64,000 bases of DNA. Source: Anastatus disparis. Lineage: Eukaryota; Arthropoda; Insecta; Hymenoptera; Eupelmidae. The position numbers and the translations under genes were made by a program. The stretch spans positions 9,944,001 through 10,008,000 of the forward strand of contig JAFFSR010000347.1 of NCBI GenBank assembly GCA_017163975.1. The letters run 5' to 3'. The notes under the pieces were generated by a model that searched no databases, had not been told where the DNA came from, and saw only the letters and a list, made by a program, of their open reading frames with translations. Of the stretch, positions 35,894 to 47,165 are shown in pieces; the stretch's first letter is position 1; each line of letters begins with the position of its first letter.

Positions 35894-38219
35894 GTCGATT
35901 CGGACTACAGTCCACTCACCGGTTTCGAAGTTCTCGTTGACGCAATAATCTGGTCGGTGATGGCGACGAATTTGGTCAAGGATGGCGGTGATGGCCTCAG
36001 GTCGTATATCTCTCTCTTCCTTTCTCTGTGCACGAAGCAACTGGTCGGCGCCGGCTGCGGAAAATAAGTTGGTTGACGGATCAGGGCAACAAAACTCCTT
36101 CTGGAACTCTGGCTGCTCGACTGCTTCCCGGTCTATCCAACTCTGCAATTTCTACACAGCTATATCGAAAGCGCACGAAATCTTTAAGTAATAACTTCAA
36201 AGAAAATGAGGATTTTGCGAGTTATAGTTCCGATGCGACACGAGGACGGTAATCGAATGTCTCCTTTGATGCTCACTTCCTTCTTCTTCGGTCTATTTCT
36301 CCCTCTTCCTTATTGTCTATCTCTTTTTAATTTTTAATTCCTCCAATAACTAATCAGTTGTCCAAATAATTGATTTCTATTCGTGAAATTTGCCTTCCGG
36401 TCCTCGAACGCAAGTCTGCAACCTGCGCGCCACCTTTTCTGTAGTAATTTTAATCTAATTTCTTCTTTTTATTCTTCTTTTTAGCCTTCTTTTTATCTAC
36501 GTTCTCTTTTTTACCGTCTTTATTCATTAGAGAGAGAGAATCATCACAAGCATGGATATATCTATCTATATATACCTATATACATATATATGTACATACA
36601 TGTAAGCTACTCAGTGCAGCTGTACTTAAGCAAGAGCAAGAGTACTCTCCCTTCCCCATGCTCTCTCGGTCTCTTTTCATCATTTAGCTTCTCCCTCTTT
36701 CTCTACTGCGCGAGAAAGAGGCGCGCCATCATTTTTATTTTGCTCCCATCGAATATGATTCTTTTCATCTCTTTCTTTCTTCTCTCTTGTGTTCCCCTCT
36801 CTTTCTACATCTTCTTCGTCGTGCGCCACTCCTAGCGCACGCGCGGTCGCTGCTAGGTAGTGGTAGTAGAGATACCCTACCTACGGTCTGCGTAAGTAGC
36901 ACTAGCGCTCATACACATGGTCTATGACTGTGTATGTAATGGCCGCCGCGCGCTTCTGCTAGTCGTGCTCCTCGTGTACCGGTAAACAAAAAAAAAGAGT
37001 TCGTTCGATTAATTATTTATTCTTTTTCAATAAATTACGCCCGGGTCGGTGAGTAAGCCGGTGGTGTGTTGTAGTGCCCTGGTGATATTAAGTTAATAAT
37101 CGTTGTGACGTGTCGTGAAAAAAACGTGTACGTGAAATAAACAACGTAACAAAAAATTTTAATTAACAAATTTTTTTATTGGGACGTACCACGTCACAAA
37201 GTTTAAATATAAGAAATATTTGTTTTTTTTTCTTTTAAATTTCAAAAATAACAGTCAAATATAATTTATAGATTCTTATAATTGTTTTAATATAAGTGAA
37301 TATTCATTCACTTCCTCCCGGCTTAAAATAATTGCGCAGGTGACAACTAAGCAATGAGAAAAAAATTTTCTAAATTCTTATTTTCATATTTTCATTTACA
37401 CAAAATGTGGCTATATATATTTATTTATTAAACCAAAAATAAAATCCTAAACGTAGTATAGTTTATAATGCAAATTCTTACAGAGGTGGAATTAGTTTAC
37501 CTGAGTAGGTCTGGTATAAAATTAAAATAGCTAGATACATAAAAAAAAACTTAAAATCAACTAAAAACATATAGATTATAGTTATTAATGATACGTAATT
37601 ATAACTAATATTATATATGATCTAGTTATGATAATGATCCAATCATGATTCGTACTAAAATTTTTGTATATATACAAGTTATTGAGATTTATTTTGACAT
37701 TTATGAATAGCTTGTAAGCGCCCGAGTACGTATGGCCAGCCTAACGAAACTCTAAGATACGCGCGCAAACACCCAAAAAGACAAAAGTGGTTACACATAC
37801 GAGCATGCATGTACATACACATACGCTCGCATGTGTAAGTACCACATTAAAGTATACGGCGGGTCTCCCTCTCTTCTACTAAGTGAGAAGAGTGGGAGAG
37901 AGACCTGAGGGAGTTGTTGCAAGCAGTGCGAGGAGCTTGTGACTCTCGTCACTCTTGGATCAGTTCTTTCAGTAGAAGCATCATACCTTGCTAGGAGCAG
38001 CAACTGGCGCTTGGCTATCGCATTGTTCATAGCAAGGCGTATATATCACATGCGGTAAGACGCTTTGTATAAGCATTATAAATTACTACTTATAAATAAA
38101 GAGTTCATCCAAGCCCACAATCCTTATCCCATTAATCCTTTGTTGAGCCCTGAATGTTAAGACATCTGGTTCTTAACAACAACAGGCTCTTCACCTAATA
38201 TTAAAAAATTACTAACCCT
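35894..38219 (-). repeat. Segmental repeat, spacer block copy 3, inverted
   Basis: It is the reverse complement of 31350-33672 and ends TTACTAACCC, followed by TTAA (38220 region). The end GGGTTAGTAA... plus TTAA resembles the terminus of a TTAA-targeting DNA element, but the matching left TTAA is absent. The sequence to the right (38222 onward) is unrelated. Confidence 0.8.
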
Positions 38220-38229
38220 TAATTAAATA

Positions 38230-38277
38230 ACAAGTCCGCTATAGCTAAGCAAGGTGCGTTGGCTATAAACGACTTGT
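38230..38277 (+). other. Stem-loop 1 of a family of three
   Basis: Outer stem ACAAGTC/GACTTGT, inner bulges CGC and AAAC, inner stem TATAGCTA/TGGCTATA, loop AGCAAGGTGCGT. The same layout recurs at 38309 and 38403 with different but still pairing stems. It may be a structured RNA, a DNA hairpin, or a degenerate satellite. Confidence 0.45.
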
Positions 38278-38308
38278 AACAAAAATAACTAACAAAAATA
38301 CACACAAA

Positions 38309-38355
38309 AGAGTCCGCATAAGCTAGGCGAGGCGCGCTAGCTTATTAACGACTCT
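38309..38355 (+). other. Stem-loop 2 of a family of three
   Basis: Outer stem AGAGTC/GACTCT, inner CGC and TAAC, inner stem ATAAGCTAG/CTAGCTTAT (perfect), loop GCGAGGCGCG. Relative to stem-loop 1 both sides of the outer and inner stems have changed together, while the CGC bulge and the GC(A/G)AGGYGCG loop are kept. Confidence 0.5.
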
Positions 38356-38402
38356 ATTTCATGAATGTATTTTACAGGTTGATCTCCAAAAGAAAGAGCT
38401 TG

Positions 38403-38473
38403 ACAACGTGGACGTTAAAGAGTTCGCAATAGGTAGGCAAGGCGCGCTAGCTATTAACAATTTTTTCACGTTG
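38403..38473 (+). other. Stem-loop 3 of a family of three, with an extra outer stem
   Basis: The core (38419-38464) has CGC, inner stem AATAGGTAG/CTAGCTATT, loop GCAAGGCGCG, and a weak GAGTT/AATTTT stem that pairs only with G-U wobbles. Around it CAACGTG (38404) pairs with CACGTTG (38467). Wobble pairing would favour an RNA on this strand over a DNA hairpin. Confidence 0.45.
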
Positions 38474-39643
38474 TTGCTTTTGTGAAATATCTAATAAAAT
38501 AAGTAGAATCATTTTAACGTGAATATTAAGAAAAAATATAAGGGGGAAAGGTCACAAGCTATAAGTTTTAAGAATATAATAAGAGATCTAACATAAGTTG
38601 GAAAAGTAAACTTTATTATTTCAGTTTATTTATATATAATAATAGTTAGTAAATTTTTCAAAATTTTCTGCTTTTCTCTGTAATTTGTATCGTAAGTTTA
38701 ACATAAATATAACATAAATGTAAACTGATCGTTTGTAATTGCTTGTCTTTATTTTGACAAATATGTACTCTAAATAATTTTAGAGTTTATTATGAAGATT
38801 GAACAAAGTTCTTTCATTCCATATAGAACTTATAATAAAGTTCATCATTTTTTTTGCTTTACATGAATTTTAATTGTAAAATAAAATTTTTTCTAAGTCT
38901 TAATAAAGAATTTTTTATAATAATTTTTCTGTTATTTTTACAATACGAATTCTAAATAAATTTAGAAGTTGAAATATTCATTTGAATATTGGTTCATGTT
39001 GCATTGGATGAAAGTATGTAACTTTCCCTTTCTTAATTTTTTTTTGTAAATATATTTTTCGTGTTGAAAAATGAAATCAGTTTCACGAATATATATTAGA
39101 TAATATATGCTTGTATACCTTACATTTAGAAACAAAAGTAGTTGATTTATAAACAAAAACATAAGACTAAATATACATTCATAAGTTTAATGATCATTAT
39201 AAATGTTAGATTTCTTTTACAAGATGTTTATTGTTAATGAAAATAAGAAAGTGAAAGTATAAGTAGTAAGATGCATTGATATAAATAAAATTTTAAAGCT
39301 TTAAGTCTTACTATAGATACTGTATATAATAATTTTACATATTTTATTTAATTATTACTTACTTAATTATTACTAATATTGACTTAAATAAATTGATTAA
39401 ATTTCTTAATTTTTCATTTGAAAACCAATCGTTGTTGATTAAATCAATTGATTTGAATGTGATTATTTCTTACTATTTAACGTGATTGATTTAAGTTAAT
39501 AGAACCCTTAAATCGACAATCTGTAAATTTACAAGTCACATTTTGAAAACTTACAGATTTTTCTTATTTTATAAAAATTGTCTATCAATAAAACATAAAT
39601 AATATAAATTAACTAGAATATAAAAAAATGAAATTATAGAGAT
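38474..39643. other. AT-rich sequence, nothing recognised
   Basis: There is no convincing ORF, repeat boundary or RNA gene. Short open frames are explained by AT composition. Confidence 0.5.
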
Positions 39644-41564
39644 TCAAAAATTTATGAAATGTGCAAAAATTCCTGAAAAAAAGAAAAAGAGATTAGATTT
39701 TTTTCTAAAATATTTATAATTTTTGTATATGATATAATAGTAGAAATTAAATGTGTTTCTGATTTGTTTGATGTTATTTAAAATTTTCAATGATAAATCA
39801 AAGTATTTAAATATATGGTTATTAATTATTTTTTTATTTGAACCTTGCTGATTATGAGTTAATGTGATATTCTTATTTTTAGGAATAATTTTGTTTTTTA
39901 GACACGTTTTATTATTTAATTGTTTTGGTTTTATTTTGATAATATTAGTGTATTTGATATATTTATCGAATACCATTTTATTTTGATTTTTATTTTAATT
40001 ATTAGAGCTATTTGTTATAAAGCATTTTTGTATTTTCAAAAATTTATTATTTTCTTGTAGAGAATCACCTTTGTTATTAGTTGTGTCGTTTTTAGTGAGT
40101 TTGGATATATTATTTTTGCTAGCAAGATTTGTTTTATTTAAACATAGTTGAATTAATTCATCAAGGTCTGATCCATTATTGGATTGTAATACAGAATTAT
40201 CGCTGTAAATAATTTGTGCTTCTTGTGCAAACCCTAACAACACAAAAACGTTTTCTGGTAAACTTATATATGTTTGTAAATTTCGACAAAAATATGTATT
40301 TAAAACGTTTTTGAAACGTAAAATATGTTCGCATATTTTAGATTCTCAAGAGTAATGTAACGTTTATGGAACGTTTAAGAAACGTTTAGAAAACGTTTTC
40401 CCGATGAAAATTTACGCTAGCTCAAATATCCAAACGTTTCCTTAACGTTTAAAAAACGTTTTATTTGGTATAATTTTTTTCTCTATATAATAATTTTTTA
40501 GAATGATAAAATACAAACGTATATAAGTTTACCAGAAAACGTTTTTAAAACGTTTTTAAAACGTTTTGTGCTGTCAGGGAATTAGTCTCTTGGATTATTT
40601 CAGAGTTGTTCAGTTCTGGTAAGCAATTTTCAATTATATTTTCGTATTCTATAAAGTCATTCATTAATGGACCAATATTGTCGAAAATTATTGATTCTTC
40701 TTTTGCATTTTTTAAATTATTTTTGCATTCTTTATTTTGTTTGAGATCATTTGCATACGATTTTTCTTTTTCTACACAATTTACTGTTTTTGTGTCATTT
40801 CTTACGGTCGAAACATATGAATGCACCGTTTCGAAATCTTCTAAAACTGGAACTTGATGTATTATAACTTGATTACTCAACAATTTTTCAGTTTGTTTGG
40901 ATTCAATTGGAATACATTCAAATTCTTTTGTTTTTATATAATTTATATGAGGTTCATTGTATTTAACTTCTCTAGTAGTTTTCTTGGCTGATAAAATAGT
41001 ATTAGCTTGAACATTTTCTTGATGTTCTATGTTTGTCTTTTCATAATTTTCTTTTTCGTTGATTTTGATATTCGTTATATCAAAACGTGTAGATGTTTTA
41101 TCGTCTATAATTAGATTGTTCATATTATGTGTTTTAAATTCTGCAGTTTTATATGTTGACGTTTCTGGTTCATTAGCAGATGTATTATCATAGTATTCTT
41201 CATTTTTATCATACAATAGATCAAAAAGTCGTAAATCACCTATTTTCTAGCAATGTTCACGTCAATGACCTGTAGTTTCGCAATATATACAATAATTTTT
41301 TTGTTCATAGTAAGTAAGTTCATCATTTGGATACAGAATATTTAATGCTATTATAAAATCATCTATGTTATCGATTTTTGCACGATGTATAAGAGAAAAG
41401 ATGTTACTTCCAATAAGTTTCAACTTTGCAATTAAGAACAGTTTTCTTTGATCATTTGCTAAACTTCTTGCTAATTTTATTTCATTAATATATTCTCTGG
41501 GTAGCATGTTTTTACCATCAAATATTGGTAAAACTTCAAAATTATCATCATCGTTCTCCTCCAT
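39644..41564 (-). pseudogene. Gag-like ORF with zinc knuckle and Asn/Lys-rich tail, split by a MITE
   Basis: It starts at ATG 41564. Residues ~1-95 resemble the capsid-like region of LTR-retrotransposon Gag (PIFDGKNMLPREYINEI, then IDDFIIALNILYP). A CCHC zinc knuckle follows (CIYC...H...C), broken by TGA at 41262-41264; a TAG comes a few codons later. The same frame then stays open for ~225 codons of Asn/Lys/Glu-rich sequence to the MITE at 40579. Beyond the MITE coding-like sequence resumes (40231-39998), a TAA occurs, and an Asn/Lys-rich tail runs to 39644. No protease, RT or integrase lies downstream. The capsid part looks Ty3/gypsy-like; this is a guess from pattern only. Confidence 0.55.
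40232..40579. mobile_element. 348-bp MITE packed with AACGTT motifs
   Basis: Termini CCCTAACAACACAAAAACG and its near-complement, ending ...GCTGTCAGGG, form inverted repeats. Further in, GGTAAACTTATATAYGTTTGTA is mirrored (40258 and 40511). The palindrome AACGTT is present more than ten times across the element. It interrupts the Gag-like reading frame. The flanks (GCAAA / AATTA) give no convincing target duplication. It has no coding capacity and no assigned superfamily. Confidence 0.6.
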
Positions 41565-42760
41565 TATGATTTTTATCTTTTAATTTTTCATCAGGAAAAT
41601 TTAATATGTTTAATTATTGTTAGCATTTTATTAAATTAATGTAAGAGATGATTTATTATTATGGATACTTTTAGATTCATAGATATTCATTTTATTCTGT
41701 AGCAGAATATATACTATTCTTATTTATCAAGATATATGTAATTCATATTGCATCAATAATGTTTAAATGGTCCTATTAATATCACGTTTTTTTTCCCTTT
41801 TCTTTTATACCGTATACAATTGTGTTTGTAAACAAAAAATACTGCAAGTGTTATTTATTAAAATTCTTTGACACTGTCCTACTGTTCTTGCATGAAAATT
41901 AAGAATATTGCTGATCTATGTTTTGAAATTTTTATAATGACCTACTGTTGTTGGAATTATACAAGAGCGTACCGCGAGAATTTTCGCTGAGCTTGTCTTT
42001 TACGAGTTTGATAAACTTGCAATGTTTTGATGACAACTGTCTATTTTTTAAATGCAGTCTGTTTACTTTATTTTGGTATCTTTAAATTTAATTTTATATT
42101 CGTTTCATAAAAAGAAAATTAATGTTTTTAGTATTATTTAATATAACTTAATATTTTAAATGATATTGAATTTTCACTGTTTAGTCAACTTTTCTTTTTA
42201 TTTCTTTTATTGATCGTGAACTTGAAACTTATTTCACTTTTCAAATTGAATAATTATGCGAAAATTATTTATATATGTTGTAATTTCTCAATGCTCTAAA
42301 ATAAATAATATTATTTAAAATCAGTATATAAAAGAATTTGTAATTTTTACTTGATTTCGTATTTATAATTGTTCTTGCTAAAATAATTGATGTGTAGATT
42401 TATTTATTAATTTAATGATTTTACATTTATTTTTATTGACAATTTTTTTTATGTAAATTTTAATATTTATTTGATATATGATTTTTAATCGCACGATTTC
42501 GCGTATTTAAAAATTATTTCAATTACGCACTTTGCGTATAATATATTAATTTTATCTGTATAATATTTTTATTTTTAACAACACTATTCGTATTTAATAA
42601 TACACTTCGCGTTTAATATTTTATTTTTAATAACACTATTCGTATTTGATAATACACTTCGCGTATAATATTGCTTTCTCATAGAGAAAGCATTGTATCG
42701 ATAAAAAAATTTTTTTTCTATTTTTTCATTAATTTGTACATATTTGAACTCGGTGAGTCG
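41565..42760. other. AT-rich sequence with short CACTATTCGTATTTAATAAT repeats
   Basis: No gene is seen. Near 42580 and 42630 a ~50-base unit containing ACACTATTCGTATTT and AATACACTTCGCG is repeated; a diverged copy is at 46305. A palindrome GCTTTCTCATAGAGAAAGC lies at 42673. The region may be the border of a larger element that ends near 46300. Confidence 0.4.
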
Positions 42761-44440
42761 AAATAAGTGGTTTCCAGAAAATGTCTGTATGTATGTGTGT
42801 GTGTGGATGTATGAATTCAGTTAGTAAACTGTATCTCGAGAACTACTCGATGGATTTGCTTCTAATTTTGCATGAAAGTTAGTTTTGTGACTAACTTGCT
42901 GGGAAGCTATTGATAATTAGTTCTTCTAGCGTAGTTTTCATTTTAAAGTTTTTGAAAAAAAAAAGAAAAAATTCGATTTTTCGTTTTTTGGTTTTTTTTT
43001 GTTTACTACTCGATGAATTTGCTTCAAATTTGCATAGAATTTATTTGTGATTGCCCGGATAAAATAAATTTTTAGAAACTGATTTTCTTAGCTTAGTTTT
43101 AATTTTAGAGCATTTTGAAATTAAAAAAAAAATGTTTCTATTTATTAAGCCAATAAAATCTTGAAAACTACTCGATGGATTTACTTCAAATTTTCCATAC
43201 AATTCAATTTTTTAATGAACTGGTGCGAAAGCTATTGAGAATTAGTTTTCCTAGCGTAGTTTTTTTTTGGAATCATTTTAAGAATTTTGAAAAAATTTCG
43301 ATTTTTTATTTTTTTTGTATTTTACGTGAACTACTCGAAGAATTTGTTCGAAGATTCGTATGAAACTTAATTTCGACTGCTAAAAGTATAAAAAATTTTG
43401 TAAACTAATTTTCTTAGCGCACTTTTAATTTTAGAGCATTTTTAAAATTTTTTAAAAAATTTTTATTTTTAATTTTTTTCTATTTTTCGAAAACCATTTG
43501 ATAGATTTGCTCTAAAATTTGTATGCAATTTATTCGCTACTGTCTGAAGAAAACAAGCTTTGGAAAACTAATTTTCTCAGCACAGTTTTAATTTTAGAGC
43601 ACTTTGAAAATTTTCAAAAAAATTTTTATTTTTCATTTATTTTCTTTTTTGCGTTAACCATACTATGAATTTTCTCCAAAATTTTTATATAATTAATTCG
43701 CTATTGTCTGGAAAAAATAGGCTTTTGAAAAATAATTTTCTTAGCGTGGTTACAATTTTAGAGAATTTTAAAGATTTAAAAAAAAATTTCGATTCTTCTT
43801 TTCTTATTTTTTTTTATTCTACGTAAAGTACTCAATAGATTTGTTCTAAAAATTGCAGGGAAATTATTTGCGACTGCCAAAAGAAGGGAAATTTTCAAAA
43901 ATTAATTTTCATTGCGTAGATTTAATTTTAGAGCATTTTTAAAATTTTGAAAAAAAATTTTGAAAAGAAAATGTTATTTATTTAACCGATTAGATCTCGA
44001 AAATTACTCGATGGATTTTCTTCAAATTTTGTATACCATCTATGTTTTTGTATAACTAGGCGGGAAGCTATTAAAAATTTGTATTCATAGTGTATTTTTT
44101 TTTTTATAGAGCATTTTAAGAATATGAAAAAATTTTCGATTTTTAATTTTTTTTTGTATTTTACGTAAGTTAATTGATGAATTTGCTTTGAGATTTGCAT
44201 AGGAATAATTTGCATCTGTCAAAAGAAGGATAACTTTTATAAACCGATCTTTTTAGCGTAGTGTTCATTTTAGAAAATTTTAAAAATTTATCTTGAAAAA
44301 TTTTCATATTTCAGTTTTTTTCCATTTTACGTAAAGTACTCAATAGAATTGCTCTTAAATTTGTATACAAGTTATTTGCTACTGTTTTTATAAACCAAGT
44401 TTAAAAAAAATAATTTTACTAGCGTAGCTTTTTGATCACT
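42761..44440 (+). repeat. Degenerate ~165-bp tandem repeat, about ten copies
   Basis: Each unit opens with a variant of AACTACTCGATGGATTTGCTTC, has a TTTTCTTAGCGTAGTTTTAA segment with TTAGAGCATTTT, and ends in A/T runs. Unit starts were seen near 42839, 43001, 43160, 43326, 43488, 43651, 43823, 43996, 44162 and 44330, a spacing of 159-173 bases. The first unit follows a GTATGTGTGTG tract. Units have diverged considerably, so the array is old. Confidence 0.7.
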
Positions 44441-45954
44441 TCTTTTGATTTCTGAGTTACTCTTGAAAATTTATAATAGTACTACTGATTTAGATGTTGA
44501 CTTGTATTATTACATTCAATAAAGTATTTAAATATTATCATTATTAAATATTATAAATTAAATTGTTTTTTAATAAATGGAAAAAATATTTGAAGAAGAA
44601 GAAGAAAATTAGAAGAAGAAGAAGAAAAAATTACAGATATTAATAATTACGAAGTTGAACAAGTAAAAAAAACGCTCACTCAAATATATCTATAATATAT
44701 TTCTCTCTCTCGCGATTAACGTAATAATAAATCTATCAGTTTATTTTAATTATCATCTTGTTAATTTAATTACCGTCACTAAAATTGAAAACTTGGATTT
44801 ACTAAGCTTAGTCGTGATAAAAAGATATCCACAAGATAATAAATCATTAACGTGAAAACGTAACTATATATTAAAAAATGAATTTTTTAATTATATTTTA
44901 ATAAGTCAGAAAAGGTTTTGTAACATTTATAGGATATATAAATGTTATCGATGATAATACTTGTATTTCATTGGATAAAATGTAGTGGTTCACATTCAAA
45001 TCAACCTTTTTGAATTATAATCTTAGTGATACAGAAAGAGTACCAGCATCATGCCAATACGCTCATTTATTGGCATTTACCTATTTAAAATTTAGTTAAA
45101 AAATCTCTTTCAATGTTGAAAGCAATTTGTTGTAAAGTTGCTATAAACATGAACTGTAAGTTTGAAGAATTACCTTGATAAAATAATAATTCATAGTGAT
45201 AGTGCTGAAGAAGAAAAAATTACAGATATTAATAACTACGTAGTTGAATAAGTGAAAAAAAGCTCATTCAAATGTGCAAATCTAATAGAAGAAGTGAAAA
45301 AGGTTGCCATCTTTTGGAAAATAAACGAATTAAGTTGAATTATTAATAATTTTTTTTAGTCATAAAATTAAATTGATTAATTATTAGCTATTAGTAGGCT
45401 AATATTAGAAAGAAAAGAGAAGAAGAAGAAAATTAGAAGAAGAAGAAAATTAGAAGAAGAGGAAAAAGAAATAGGATATAATGTTATCGATGATAATACT
45501 TGTATTTCATTGGATAAAATGTAGTGGTTAACATTTGAATTAACCTTATTGAATTATAATTTTAGTGATACAGAAACAGTACCAGCATCATGCCAATATA
45601 CTCATTTATTGGCCTTAACCTATTTAAAATTTTGTTAAAAAATCTCTTTCAATGTTGAAAGTAATTTGTTGTAAAGTTGCTATAAACATGAACTGGAAGT
45701 TTGAAGAATTACCTTGATAAAATAATAATTCATAGTGATATTGCTGAAGAAGAAAAAATTACAGATATTAATAACTACGATATTGAACAAGTGAAAATAA
45801 CGCTCATTCAAATGTGCAAATCTAATAGAAGAAGTGAATAAGGTTGCCATCTTTTGGAAAATAATCGAATTAAGTTGAATTATTACTAATTTTTTTGCGA
45901 CCGAAACGTGCGACAGATTTGTAACAGATTGCCAATCGAAACGTGCGATTCAAA
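44441..45954 (+). repeat. Duplicated coding-like blocks with GAA-rich links
   Basis: Two ~420-base blocks (44932-45360 and 45474-45892) share GTTATCGATGATAATACTTG, CCAGCATCATGCCAATA and AAGTTTGAAGAATTACC. A third partial copy of the right end is at 44620-44690. In one frame the blocks read as plausible protein (NVIDDNTCISLDKM, then a TAG, then DTE.VPASCQY.HLLA.TYLKF; and ITDINNY.VEQVK), each with several stops. I infer a tandemly duplicated, decayed protein-coding element of unknown kind. Confidence 0.4.
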
Positions 45955-46190
45955 GATAAGAATAAACGCGCAAACTTGCAGCAAAATCGAAGCAGTCTTC
46001 CGTAAGAACGGTGCAGCAGCACTTTACCCCAGAATTACATAAGTATGACATAAGTTTAGCGCAATTATATGACGAGAATAAACACGCAAACTTGCAGCAT
46101 AATTGAAGCAGTCTTCCGTAAGAACCTTGCAGCAGCACTTTACCCCAGAATTAGATAAGAATTGCATAAGTCAAGTGCAAATATATGCTC
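45955..46190 (+). repeat. 117-bp tandem duplication
   Basis: GAATAAACGCGCAAACTTGC at 45959 is repeated as GAATAAACACGCAAACTTGC at 46076, with GCAGTCTTCCGTAAGAAC and CAGCAGCACTTTACCCCAGA in both. There are two units only. The sequence after it (46191-46565) is AT-rich without a gene. Confidence 0.65.
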
Positions 46191-46565
46191 ACTAGTTATA
46201 TATAAAAATCACATTTGAATAAATATAAAAAAATTAATGAAACTCAAAGAGCTCTATGAGAAAGCATTCCGCCAAAGTACTTGGCAGCGTTTTTTATTTC
46301 TAATGACGCTATTCGCTTTTAATAATGCACTTCGCATTTAATTTTATGTATATTTATTTGATTTGTGCCTTTAATATATAATATTTTATTTGACGCACTT
46401 AGCGATTTGTTAACATACTTTTGAACACTGTATTTATTATAAGCTCTTTGAATATATTTTTATGCACTTTATATATAAATAGGTGAAGAATTGAAAATTT
46501 TCTCTGATTATCCTTTAATATATCCAATACGATCCTTTAATCAAAAATTCGTACCAGAACCAAAA

Positions 46566-46892
46566 TGTTAAGTCCTGGCTTGCACCAGGACTAAATAAAG
46601 TGAATAAGTTATTTATTTAATTTATATAAATTTATATGTAAATTGCGTTCTTTTGAAATATTTGACTTATTTATAAAAATGTAGTCACTAAGATAAAGAT
46701 GTATGAATTCTAGTGGTGGGAAAGCTCCACCAATATTTGATTGAACGAAATCGCTCTCACAATTGAAAATTACTAAAGGATAATTTCAATACTTTCAAAT
46801 AAAGAGTTTATTAAATAATTATATATTCTTACCTTGTAGTATTTCTTAGTAGATTGGTGCTGGGTACAGGCAGACAAATGAATAGGCACGAT
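46566..46892 (+). repeat. 327-bp dispersed repeat, copy 2
   Basis: It matches 21939-22265 from TGTTAAGTCCTGG to GGCACGAT with a handful of substitutions. The flanks differ completely from those of copy 1. It lies ~270 bases upstream of the decayed gene at 47166. Confidence 0.6.
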
Positions 46893-47165
46893 CACTAAGA
46901 GAAGAACTTGTATGTCGTAAGTCAACGTGCGCGTTAACTATATACAATTAGCCTTTTGAAGACCACGCACAATCGTACTTGTAAGTTACAAACAAGTGAA
47001 ATGTTTGCTGTTTACAAACGGTTGAAGGTATTTTGCTTAGCAACAGTTATTAGTAAGCAGGTTACGTTTGTATTTGCGTTTTGACAGCAAAATAAGTTAT
47101 AAATTAACAAATTTGTTAAATTAAAAAATTAGACTTGTTTGATCTGTTGTATTAATTAAGTTAGA

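Noticed and set aside
38230..38473. Hammerhead, HDV-like or tRNA identity for the stem-loops
   Set aside because: The conserved CTGANGA/GAAA core, the HDV double pseudoknot and tRNA boxes are all absent. They are kept as an unexplained structure.
42761..44440. CRISPR-like array
   Set aside because: Units are ~165 bp, degenerate along their whole length and have no distinct spacers; the genome is eukaryotic.
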